Origin: Ascaris suum
Taxonomy: Eukaryota > Nematoda > Chromadorea > Rhabditida > Ascarididae
Length of the DNA stretch: 64,000 bases
Assembly (NCBI GenBank): GCA_013433145.1
Contig: CM024182.1
Location: 3,768,501 to 3,832,500 of the forward strand
Direction of reading: 5' to 3'
A model generated the notes under the pieces. The model ran no database searches and was not told the origin of the DNA. It saw only the letters and a program-made list of their open reading frames with translations. Position numbers and translations under genes: made by a program. Below are positions 51,000 through 64,000 of the stretch, piece after piece (positions within the stretch are counted from its first letter, which is position 1; each line of letters opens with the position of its first letter).

Positions 51000-52930
51000 T
51001 TGCCGCAACATTCAACTACTTCTTAATTCGTATTTCAGTAAATGAATTTATTACAGAAGTGGAAAATAACAATTCTATAAAATAGGATACGAGAATAAAA
51101 TATAATCAAGAATAAAGAGTAATAAAACACAGAAATACGATATAATCGAATGCAGAACGAGAAAAGAAAATATGCAATACAGCGGAGAAGATATAGGCGA
51201 ATGTGAAATAAATCTGAAGAATAGATCTCAATAATTATGTGGTGTAAATAAAAATTTCAAGTAGGAAAATTTCTCTCTTTGGTTATTTTTCTATAAGCGA
51301 TAATTTGAAGTTTATTTAAAGTGGATGTGATTATTCATGCGCATCGATCGCACTTACAATGATTCGCCACTGAACTAATCTAACATTCCCGATATCGCAT
51401 GACAATGCTCTAAATTTAGTACGCTTCAGCTCGTTAATGCTTTATCCATTTTTTTTTTTTGCGTTCGTTTCATCACCAACCCCAACAATTGTCCAATAAG
51501 GCGAGTTCAATTTCATTGACAATTCATGCAGTAATAATAATTGCGTTCATTTGCAATAATTGCAAATTGTTGCAAATAAATTTCATTTAGTTATTAATAA
51601 ATATTCTTTTATAAGCCGAATAGAATATCTCATCAAATTATACTAAATTATTCCTTTAGAATTTGCAAACTTTTCGAATATTATAAGCAAAATAAGTTAT
51701 TAACATACATAATTATATTATTAACATACATTGGGTATTTTTTTAACTGCACTTTTGTACTAATTATAGTCGAATCGGTAATGCAATCCAGCTTTGAAAA
51801 ATATTATTTTCTGCAATATTTTAGGAAATTTGTTTAATTCCAATATTTGCTCTCCTCACCATATGTGACGGTATTATTCCCTAATCTATTTTATAGCACT
51901 TCAATGATAAATTCATTTAAAACCGAAATTTTTTTATGAGATTGTTTTGCAAGTTGTTATTGCAATATGTGATCATTTTTAGTAGGCTATTTACTTAAAC
52001 ATAAATAGAATTTAATATGGCGACACTTTCTGACGATTATCATTGGGATGTTTAGGCATTTATAAAATTTAACATCTCTTGTAATATAGATAAAAATGTA
52101 ATATAACAATGCTTCCAATCTGAGATAATCTAGTTTCACCAAGAATCGTTTCTCTAATATTTTCGCCTTCTAACGAAAAGAAAATCAAATTTGAAAGTTC
52201 AATGGACAATTAATTATTGCTTGACGAGCTCAAGCTATGAGGCATATTATGTTGGTGTTGAAATTCGCAATGAAAATTTAAATCTTCAAAAAAAATTTCA
52301 ATTCATGCCGTGCTAAAATTATCGCTGAAAATTTGTGAAAGCTTTGAAGTTTCCATGTAATTTTAAATCTCATATCAATTTGAAATGATATTCACATTTT
52401 TCCGCCTTTATCGCTCATTTTTTTTTCGTTATTCTTTTTTTTTTTTAATCAACGAATAAAAATAGTTTAATAAAATATTCATTAGATATTTAAAATAATA
52501 TTTCAATATTGGAAATTCTTACAGAATGAAAACGTTGAATTATAAAATATCGTGAAGTGTTGCTAACGTTTTTTTTTTCGATTGCATCTTAAGTGAAAGA
52601 TTTTCCAGACTATTTTTTATACATTCATTACCGATTGCTCTCTCATTTCTAAGTTGTCACGCTTTGCGTTTATTTTATCTTTTCTCGTTTTCCATCGTTA
52701 ACGTTCGTCTCTCTTCGTTCATTTCTCCACTCTATCGACATAAAAATTCCACTTCTAGTCCCTTTTCTATCTCTTTCCTCCCACATGTAATCACATCTCG
52801 CATCCATCTGCGTCGAGCATTCGATATACTTGCATCGATGATGTGTTGAATGCACACAGTGCATTTGTCGCTTTGAATTCTTTCTTGTTTTCATCCTATC
52901 CGTCCGGCTGAATTTGCAGCAAATACGACA
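51000..52930. other. AT-rich non-coding stretch
   Basis: Strongly AT-rich, with many T-runs. No exon is supported. A minus-strand frame at 52670-52894 is purine-rich on the coding strand and probably compositional. Confidence 0.5.
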
Positions 52931-52939
52931 AAATAACCA

Positions 52940-53105
52940 TCAGTTGCTCTCTATCCGAGCATATTCATGTTCATCGGGAGTGCAATAGATTGTGCCGGGA
53001 CATTTGCGCCGTAGTATGTTTCTATCCATGACGCTCACAACACAGAATTCAATCGTATGATGATGTATGCGTGAGCACCCTAAACACATCATAGTATTGT
53101 TAGAA
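52940..53105 (-). CDS. Possible terminal exon, cysteine-bearing
   Basis: After an acceptor-like CTTGCACAG, the minus strand is open from 53105 to TGA 52940-52942 (54 codons). It has C-x2-C, a lone Cys, and a K-C-P-G-T-I-Y-C-T-P-D-E segment near the end. Its composition stands out from the AT-rich surroundings. No donor is needed if this is a last exon. No family is recognised and no partner exon was found. Confidence 0.25.
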
Positions 53106-53109
53106 CTGT

Positions 53110-56100
53110 GCAAGTCGATGACAAACAAGAACAATCAAGGGAATTATCGTCTACAAAAACAAAACTTTTTTCAAATTCATTATCAACTATCAAATTTGTC
53201 ACTTTTTTTGTGAATTTACAGTTGCAAGTTTCGTTGGTTGAAGCCGGATGTAAGCAGAAATATTCGTATACTTGAGATGGGCGATACTTAATTACCCACA
53301 GAATATCTTCTTGACTGTTCCCAAATTCGTATTGATATACTTAGCCAAATTTTATTAATTTTCCGTTTTCATTATGGTATTATTCGCCTGTGAAATACTT
53401 TTAAAAACATTTCTTTTTTTCTTAAGGACGAAGTTTTGTATTCTCATCGAAAGGATATTGCTGTGAGCAAAGCATCAAAAAAATTTGCAACCATAGTAGC
53501 CGGCTAATGAGAACGGTATAAAAAAGTTCGCTAAAACGATAAAGGCCTTTATCCTGAATAAAGCTTATCCTGATTTGAGTCGCAATTTCTCCCCACTAAT
53601 TTCCAATTTTGTCATTTATTTTTTGAATTGTGCTTCAAAAAATTCGTTCTTTCGCTCTGATAATCCATAATTCCCCGACATATCATCAACGACAATAATT
53701 CTTCTGCAAACATATGCGTCATTCAACGAGAAAAATGATTTATTTCCGATGTATTGCTTCGTTGGTTGCTTGATTGTCGTTCTTATATATGTAAATAAAA
53801 AATTAATACTGCTCGGAAATTAATGAGAATTTCGATGAAAACATAACGCCGAATTTAATGTGCAATCTTTGGGGCACATGTGAAGTGAAAATATATTTCA
53901 CGTTCGACTGCGCTCAAAGCCGTTAACGTTTTTTTTTGAAATTCCATTTCTGAAGGATTTTGGGGGCGAATTTCTTTCGACTTTCGCTTTTTTCTCGTTT
54001 ATTTTCGTTCCAATTCTTCTTGGCAGTATTTTTCTGCATTTCAAATGATCACATTAACCCTATAATGGCATTTTTTTTTGCTGAATTTTACAAAGAATCT
54101 TCGAAAAATTTTTTCGCATGCTTGCATATAATCGTATAATTATATTTTGATAGATATCACACCGATAGCATTTATTTATTTTCGGTCACATTTTGCGTCT
54201 TTATTTCTTCTAGTATTCTATTCATATACATGTGTTTCCAAGTTATTCATCAGCACCTCAGAAGTAATTCAAATAAAAGAGCGCAGTAATAATAACTTCG
54301 TCGTCTTTTGATTAGAACTTTAACGTCTTTCTTTTGCCTCATAAGTGTAAATGTTTTCTTTTCTATGACAAACTTTTCATCTTATTTCTATTTTTCTCAT
54401 TTCTCCATCTATCCCACTGCATTGTTTTATTGCGTACGTTTTTATGCATAGATTAAAAGAATTTCCACTTGAATTATATGGGAATTTAATTTTTAGAATC
54501 GTTGTCTTCGAAAACGTATAACGTTAGTATTTCTCCGGAATAGTTGTCTCGAAATGAATTTCGAGTTTTCGAATTATGTTGAAATTTTTATTTTATTTTC
54601 TTCTTATAGTTTCCGGCTATATTTTTCGTAAACATCTTTAAGTTTGTTATGTATACATAGTGCACAACTTATTCATCGATCGCGAAACGACCGTATCGTT
54701 TTCAAAGAAATTCATCACCGATTTCAAAATGACTCTCAATGATTCATATGCGTAACGAAACAACTCTGATTTGTTTGCTCTTTTTTTTTTTAGCATCATT
54801 GACAATCTCATTGAGATGTCATTATTGCTAGGCATAAATCAGCAGACATTTTGATACTTTTAATTATTTCGAAATTTACATATATAGGAACTTTTTTTTA
54901 GATATAAATACCGAAAAATTCTCTGCTTTAATATGATATATGTAAATGAAAGTTCGGAAAATGTTTATTTCCTTGATTATTTCCTCAAATCGCTTCCGTC
55001 AACAAATCACTAAATTTTCACTGAAAAAATTTTCATAGCACCTGTGAAAAGGAATGACTAGTGATGGGCAACTAATTGAATGCTTTGTTTGATTAAAATC
55101 CTACTCAATTTAATAATTTATATATTTGCCGAGTGATTAGACTAGCGATCATTGGATAAAATCTCCTCAGATATTAACAGTATATCTAGCTATGCAATCG
55201 ACAACAATTCAATTGAGTCTAAGTAAATTTCCAAACCGATATACATATGTTGGCACAGCGCAATCGATATTTTGAAATTTTCGTCAATCCATCCTTTATT
55301 TTTATTTGCTATTCATACTCATATACTTATGTTTCCATATTTCGTGACATTCAAGTAAATAAATAAATAAGTAAATAATTAATCCGATAGAATTTTTCTG
55401 CCCGAAATGAAATTTGACATAATTATTGTACGACTGTCATATCACTGATCCTATTTTTAACGTCTCTCACATCCTATAGATTTCATTTTTCTCTTGTTGA
55501 ATTTTGTTAAATTTATTATTGTTGTGTTATGATATCATTACATTTTTCTTGCATAAAAATTTTTTTCGTATTATAATTCCATAAAAAATAAAATAGGTAA
55601 AAGATGAAATTCGATATTTATTTTTACTTAGCATTTAGAAAATATGTTCGAAATGTTTTCTGAAATCTTTTTAAATAGTTTTAAGCGAATTTTCAATGAA
55701 TTTCAACAACAAAATCGGTGAGTGCAAAAAAAAAAAATTGGGATGAGTCGTTGAAATGTGAAAACGTTAAGTGCACAACAACAAAGTAAGCAAGCAACGC
55801 CGCTCGTCAGGTATCATTCCACACGAGTCTTGTGACTGAGCGATCACAGCTGACGAACGTTTCCGCTCGCCAACGCTATCATTCTTTAGTCGTATGTCAA
55901 TATGCCAATTTAAAACGTCTTTTCATTCATTATTTTAAAATTACTCCTTTATTATGTATATTATATTATTAAATATACATATTAAATTACTCCGAATATA
56001 TTAAATTCTATTTTCTTTTTCATTCTATTTATATATTTTTATATTTATTCGCCGTAATAAATTTATTTTTACTTTTTTTTGCTCATCTGAGTATATTTTA

Positions 56101-57830
56101 TTTGCATTATTTTCTTTATCTATTATTCTCACTTATATGATTGAATTATTTTTTCCGTAGCTTTATTATTAATTAATATATTCAGTGCACAGGAACATCT
56201 TTATTTTACTGGTTTAATAAATTCTTTTAAATCTCATGAATATTTCATATTCTGCTGAAAAACAATTATCATACCTCTACTCGCTTGAGTGTTTTATTTT
56301 TTGCATAATCTCAGGACGTTTTTTGCAGGACAGACTTCTTACTTTTCCCGAATCTTGAGGGAGATCGGCTGTCCTCTATGAAGCGTTTTCTATTCACTGA
56401 GCTTAAATTAATTAACTGTTTGATTAAGCATCTTGACAACAAATTTTCTAAACGAATTCGCTGATACATAGTACTGTTGAAAGTGGCGGAAATTCCTCAA
56501 ATTTCTCCTTCAAAACTATCGGCGTTTAGAATTATAATGAAATAACAGCAATACTCGATTAGTGCAATTATACAGCGATATAATTTCGATGACACAGTGT
56601 CGAAAATTTTATACAAAAGTGTTCCATCTGTGTCGTCGTTCCTCATTATTTTGCAAATTTATTTTCATAAAAGTGCCTGAAGAAAATATTATATAATATC
56701 GGTATATGAGTATATATACCGTCCATCTGAGGTTTCAATTCAGGAATCATTGAAGTTCAAGTTGCAAGTTTCGATGGGTACTTTACACCCTGGGAGGGGG
56801 GGGGGGGCATTCTTTATACCATTTTTCGCGTTTATCCTCAAAACTGAAAAGAAATTATAAACAATTGTCAACTCGAATTGAAAAAAGACTATTTTTTTTG
56901 CAAGCGAGTCGTATGAGCACTTCGTTCAATTAAATTATGAGTGCATTATTTTGCACATTTATTAGTTGTTGATAGTTCATGAAAGTGATCCCTTCGAATG
57001 CGTGAAATGGGGAAGCGCGCCAACTCGTGCCAACTCTTTTGGCGTATTTTTAACTCGAATATTTTGCCATCCAACTTCGAAGCACTATGGGATACAACTC
57101 ACTTATGAATTTTGATCGCTTTCGAGAAATTATTTAGTCGCAATCGAAACCTCACACAGAAATTCCTTCTGAATACTCGTCGAGTGAAACGAATACGGCT
57201 ACTTTTCTGGAAAGCCTACTCTCTTCAGAAATTTTTTAAGTGATGTCGAAATTATATATTCGAAAATTACGAGACTGCTATGGGTCAAAGGATCGTCGAG
57301 TGCTTTGCTGCTGGCTTGTTTATGCGGTGTGCAATGAGTTGACGTCTAGTCATTGTGTCGTCAGATCGCCTGTTTCGGGCATGAAAGCATACGTGCCTAT
57401 TGTTGTTAACAAGTTAAATCAATGAAATTTGCATACAAATGAATGTCCGCTTATGAGAAGTCAGGAATAGAGGGCTAAAAAGTGGAATGCCACTGAGTTG
57501 TTGTGCTGCTTAATATGTAAATTCGTTTGCTGCCTAGGGGCTTACCGGCGACTGGATGAGTTCATCATAAATATGCGAATGTCAGGGAGGGGTTGGTCAA
57601 CTGCAAGTCAGCCGGCTGTATGCTAATTCAACTTGCGAATAGTTGATTAATGGACATGCACAGATAGGCAAACGCACATACGAATAGGATGCAGTTATCT
57701 AATATTCACTGAAGCATCTAAAGTACGTAGAAGTCTAAAATATACAGAAGCTATATAGCAACAGAGAGCTAAATTGTAAGCGCACTTTCCTACGGTGTTT
57801 TTTCGTTATTATATCAGATTTTTTTAAATC
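53110..57830. other. AT-rich non-coding stretch with one G-run
   Basis: Low GC throughout. Notable only: a run of 12 G at 56796-56807, the hairpin CGGTATAT/ATATACCG at 56700-56721, and short frames at 54647-54835 (minus) and 57240-57425 (plus) without splice or family evidence. Confidence 0.5.
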
Positions 57831-57834
57831 GCTT

Positions 57835-59157
57835 GTGATTAGAGTGCTCAGTTTTGATATGATTAAAGCAGTCGTCGTTTGTGAGAGTATTTTAACCACT
57901 AGCTATTCTATTCAAAAAACATTTTGTTTTCAAATTTACTTCCACAAAGTTTTGGCTATTTTTATAGTATTCAATATGTGGTTTCCTCTAAGGAAATTTC
58001 GCAACGATTGCATTCGAGTAATTTTTTCAGCTATCGCTTTTCACCTCTTCTTCCACTTCGCTCTAACCCCTCTCCTCTTTAATCTCTCATCCCTCCCCTT
58101 CCCCACTCCCCTCCTCCAGCTCCACCCTCATTAGCCTATTTATCCGTTTGAACTCTATCGAATGTTTCTGTCAATTCAGGTGATCGTGTAAATTTTGATC
58201 GATTACATCGGACGACTAAATAATGTTTTTTGAAATTCAGTCTACGCGTTATTTAAATGAGCCATTCAAACTGCAACTTTCAACTAATTTCTGCTTTCTG
58301 TTACATTTTCACCTTATGAGAGATCGTTTTCACTTATCGTTTAAAATTTTCTTAATATATAGAAATGTACGTTGATAGTTGTTTTCTTGTTGATTTCGTC
58401 GTTATATTGACATTATCATTGTCTATTCTCGATTATATTAGTTCTTATTACTCGAGAATTCTGTACCCTCATCCATTTTTCAAATTCGTCACTGCAATGT
58501 TTTTTTTTTCTAATGGAAAAGACTGAAAAATTTGTCGAGGACGAACGGGGGTGTAACTTCAGCGATCTGCCATATCCAACCCCCTTCTGCTTTTTCTTCC
58601 GCCTCAACTATTCCCATCATGTCTATGCCTCCTTCATCATCTGTTCGTGTGTTGCCTCGTTAAAGTCGTCATACTCTCTGTGGGAAGATAACTAACTGCC
58701 GGTGCAGCTGGTTGGCGGCTGTTCAGTTTTTCTTATCGCTTCATTTTTAACCAACAATCGTCATAAATCGAACTCTTCCGCTGTTTATCGTTCGATGGTT
58801 TCTCTTTTTTTTTTTTTTTTCTATCTTTTCGTTACTTCCTTATCACTTTTTTTGTTACCCGTTTACTATATATCATTTGTCGTTCGTTCTACATTCTGCA
58901 TAGTTGTGAGTCCTACAGCATCCATTATTTCTGTATTGCGATCTTTATTTTTCTCTATCGAACACTCATTTGATTTATCCTTGAAAAAAAAAAAAGAAAA
59001 GAACTCAACAGTTTTAACGAAAATACTTTCGTATATCCTCTACCGTTCAATGATTCCATTTTTAAGCCGAATTAAAAACTTTTGGATAACATTGAGTTCG
59101 TACTTCCTCACCTTATATGCTCAACACGTTGTTTCTCTAATAGTCTTCAAATATTGA
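57835..59157 (+). other. Pyrimidine-rich stretch with long low-stop frame
   Basis: The plus strand is T/C-rich, especially 58030-58135 and 58550-59100. One phase has three open blocks (57835-58134, 58513-58695, 58702-59157) encoding Phe/Leu/Ser-rich hydrophobic sequence. Stop codons need purines, so pyrimidine-rich DNA gives long frames by chance. I do not call a gene here. Confidence 0.45.
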
Positions 59158-59367
59158 AAGCTTTTCCTTGATTAATTATTTGTTTTAACTGCTGCAAAAC
59201 GGCAAACAGAAACGAATATTTACGATTTTGCAAAGTACGACGTGTATATCGATTACTGCTTCTACATCCAGAAATTGAACAATAAGGATGCAGATTCTGA
59301 AAACTGCTGAATTCAGAAATAATCGTACTCGAGCACGCAACAACCATAGGTGTTCTATTTTCGCAAT
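59147..59367 (-). CDS. Possible terminal exon, Cys/Ser-rich
   Basis: After CTGTTATGCAG the minus strand is open in one phase (two bases, then codons) to TGA at 59147-59149, about 73 codons. It has Cys near codons 1, 12, 30 and 35, and an Arg/Gln/Lys-rich C-terminal half. Another phase is open for a similar length (59185-59373). Partner exons were not identified; the open frame at 60263-60420 does not connect in phase. Confidence 0.22.
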
Positions 59368-59537
59368 CTGCATAACAGGTATGGCAACAGGTATGACGGA
59401 TCACTTAACCTTGAGATTTTCATGCCCATCGTTCCACTTCGTTTTCTTTATTGGTTTCATTTCGAAAAAAAAAGACAGAAAAAACTTGCATCAATATCAC
59501 TATGGTAAATGCCTTATAAATTTCACCTAAAAAGCGT

Positions 59538-59573
59538 ATCAATGAATGACATGCACATGCGACATTCATTGAT
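59538..59573. repeat. Perfect 11-bp stem hairpin
   Basis: ATCAATGAATG (59538-59548) is exactly complementary in inverse to CATTCATTGAT (59563-59573), with a 14-nt loop that holds ACATGCACATGC. It abuts the minisatellite that follows. Confidence 0.75.
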
Positions 59574-59577
59574 TTAA

Positions 59578-59705
59578 TCGTGAAAGGCGATAGTAAGAAG
59601 TAGCTCTTCGATTTCAGCATACTGGTAAAGATGAATCGTTCAGTTTCATTGCCACGGTAAAAAGGAACCGTCCGATTTCAGTATATTGATAAAGCAACCT
59701 TCTTC
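59578..59705. repeat. 32-bp minisatellite, about four diverged copies
   Basis: Units start at 59578, 59610, 59642 and 59674. Copies 2 and 4 begin GATTTCAG and all of copies 2-4 carry a T(A/G)-rich middle ending GGTAAA or GATAAA. Copy 1 matches only in its second half. The fixed 32-bp step is clear despite divergence. Confidence 0.65.
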
Positions 59706-59719
59706 GACTTCAATGAACA

Positions 59720-60250
59720 ACTTGGGCATTCTCTAACGACTGTGATGAATTCTTATCCAGAAATTCGAGGCAATCAAATGTTGATGTAACCAACAACCAC
59801 AAAGAGAAAGAGAAGGTCGTAATGCGAACGAAAGCAATAGCAGATGTGCTGATTAGACGTCATCTTGCAAAAAAAAAAAAGAGATAAGAACTTTGTCTCT
59901 CACAATATTCGATTTGTGTGATGTGTAAAGTGTTGTTAAAACATTGTATCGCCTAGAAAATGGCATTGTTTCAGCGTCATTTTGCCATAGCGATCACTCC
60001 CTAAACTTAACATTCCCCTCCATTATCGTCCACTTAGCGATCGAATTGCTTCCTTTGTTCGGTTGCAACAATGACTACTTATGTAAATAATAAGAAAGAA
60101 AAGTGAGGAATATAGATAAGAAATAAGGGTACAAAAAAAGCTAAAAAGTATTTATGGAAGGCGCCACTAGAAATGAAAATTAATGGCACAAAAGAGATCG
60201 AAGAGGACAGGAATGAGGTGAAGGATGATCGAGAGAGAAGAGGAAAAACT
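59720..60250. other. Non-coding stretch
   Basis: No supported exon; A/G-rich toward its right end. Nothing further is seen. Confidence 0.45.
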
Positions 60251-60262
60251 TGAAGGAGGCGT

Positions 60263-60420
60263 CTATTCTATGTATGGAACTAAGCGGTAAGCTGCAGTCC
60301 ACAGGTTTGGAAGGGAGATTGAGGGATAAGATGTGGAGAGGGATAAATAGATAATTAATTCATCATCTAAAATTTGTTCTGAGATTTCATCGTAGTTCCA
60401 TTTCGACTTCGGTGGCTTTT
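60263..60420 (-). CDS. Possible exon with polar, acidic N-terminal part
   Basis: After a strong TTGCGACTTTCAG acceptor the minus strand is open (two bases, then 51 codons) to TAG 60263-60265. The first 21 codons look clearly protein-like: K-P-P-K-S-K-W-N-Y-D-E-I then an acidic helix. The later part is Ser/Leu/Tyr-rich and may be past a real donor, or be the true C-terminus. No family is recognised. Confidence 0.28.
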
Positions 60421-60920
60421 CTGAAAGTCGCAACGACTATATTACTCGCTTAGGCGATAGCAAAGCATCAATTTTTACTGTTTCATTCACCGAACTTCTA
60501 AATTAATTCGAAATTAAGTTGAATTTTTCCAGAAATTTTCGTACAAAATTCCTCGTCCAGAAGATTGAGCCGGATTGTTTCGGCGCAACTACTCAAACGA
60601 TGGTTTTTTAACGATATTTTTCCTATCTTTTCTATTTCTATGCTGCATTCTTTGTTCCTTTATATACATATTTTTTTACCGACGAATACGTTTTTACGTT
60701 GAATAAACCAACTGGAAATATCTCTTAATATGATTTGATTATGGCTCTTTTTTCTCTCTTTTTTTTTCTGTTTTAACTCCATTCACGTGCTCATTTGAAA
60801 GGTAACTCATAGAGGTGATTTAATGTACTTGTTTGCCTATAATTAAACCGGTTTTTGACATCTCAATTGTGTGCAAATTGATGCAGCTATTGTTGGAATA
60901 ATGCTCTTTGATCAACCACC

Positions 60921-63470
<2,550 letters not shown>

Positions 63471-63473
63471 CAT

Positions 63474-63719
63474 TTGAATCTCTTTTGCTTAGAGAATAGA
63501 TGCACTCAGTGGAATGCTGCAAAATGTGAACGATTAATGCAAAAGTTAGACGTTTTGATTGTGCTGCAATGTTCTGAGTTTGCAGAGCAAAGAATGCGCA
63601 TTTCTTCGAATCGTACCTATTGTCATCATATAGGTAATGCTTTCAAACGATTTTTTGTTGGCGTGCTTCTCATTATTGCTGAAACATGTCGGAGGAGGTT
63701 CCCAATGAATAAGCTATGA
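63474..63719. other. Splice-flanked exon candidates on both strands
   Basis: On plus, 63493-63633 lies between CTTTTGCTTAG and AG/GTAATG, is 141 bp, open, and phase-symmetric (1-1). On minus, 63617-63678 lies between CATGTTTCAG and AG/GTACGA and is open for 20 codons. The two overlap and cannot both be real exons of ordinary genes. Neither peptide is recognised. Confidence 0.25.
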
Positions 63720-63737
63720 AGGAAATTTAACTATAAA

Positions 63738-63825
63738 ATTGAATTGGAAATTTGAATATTAAATTGAATTGAAAATATAAATGCAAAATTGAATCAGATA
63801 TTTGAGTATAATATTGAATTGTTGT
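63738..63825. repeat. 25-bp tandem repeat, four diverged copies
   Basis: ATTGAAT recurs at 63738, 63763, 63788 and 63813, an exact 25-bp step, with A/T-rich spacers that agree only partly. Confidence 0.75.
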
Positions 63826-64000
63826 TCCTATACAAAACGTCGATGATTTTATGCTGGTGCGCTTCATATTGATCAGCATATCTATGTTATCCATCTGTTT
63901 TTATTATTTTTGTTCGATATTGGTGTGGATAGCATGGAAATGATCACGCGAAAATGACTCAGCTGTCTCGCTCGAAAGCTTTATGTTTATTTGATTGCTT

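Noticed and set aside
53288..53298. TTAATTACCCA, matching the core of the nematode SL1 leader
   Set aside because: Only 11 bases match; the rest of the leader, the donor site and an Sm-binding site are not present in order.
58513..59157. 215-codon plus-strand frame with only one stop and hydrophobic segments
   Set aside because: The DNA is pyrimidine-rich, which suppresses stop codons; the Phe/Leu/Ser composition is what that predicts.

Overview
The window reads as nuclear DNA of an invertebrate animal, most likely a nematode. It is AT-rich, has no bacterial-style gene packing, and carries long (TA)n microsatellites, homopolymer runs and small exons with GT/AG borders. The one confidently identified gene has a trans-splice-like acceptor 14 bases before its start codon and belongs to a thioredoxin family that is expanded in nematodes. 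The species cannot be named from the sequence alone, and no rRNA, tRNA, spliced-leader gene or telomere repeat was found.

The clear gene lies on the minus strand at 36772-40508. It has five coding exons (40434-40508, 39669-39740, 37926-38068, 37010-37109, 36772-36816) that join with consistent reading phases into 144 codons plus a stop. The product is a small nucleoredoxin/tryparedoxin-like thioredoxin with active site W-C-I-W-C, the family's usual central block, and a cis-proline motif T-M-P-T. Its introns (693, 1600, 816 and 193 bp) hold a foldback element, a G-rich tract and a tandem duplication.

Layout. At 1-270 an open frame runs in from the left edge and may be the last exon of a plus-strand gene. 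At 0.5-1.3 kb there is a damaged plus-strand frame. From 1.3 to 36 kb the DNA is mostly non-coding, with microsatellites, minisatellite duplications and several short GC-richer islands whose reading frames look eroded (13.7, 18.2, 21.8, 25.4, 28.8, 32-33.5 kb). After the thioredoxin gene there is a possible three-exon plus-strand chain (42.15-42.8 kb), then further eroded frames at 45.8, 47.0 and 48.9 kb. From about 50 kb to the right end the DNA is more AT-rich, with only isolated exon candidates (52.9, 59.1 and 60.3 kb on minus; 63.5 kb on either strand) and a 32-bp minisatellite at 59.6 kb.

No multi-gene system was found. Apart from the thioredoxin-like gene, coding calls rest on open frames and splice-like borders and are low confidence. 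Several have open frames on both strands, so even the direction is uncertain.
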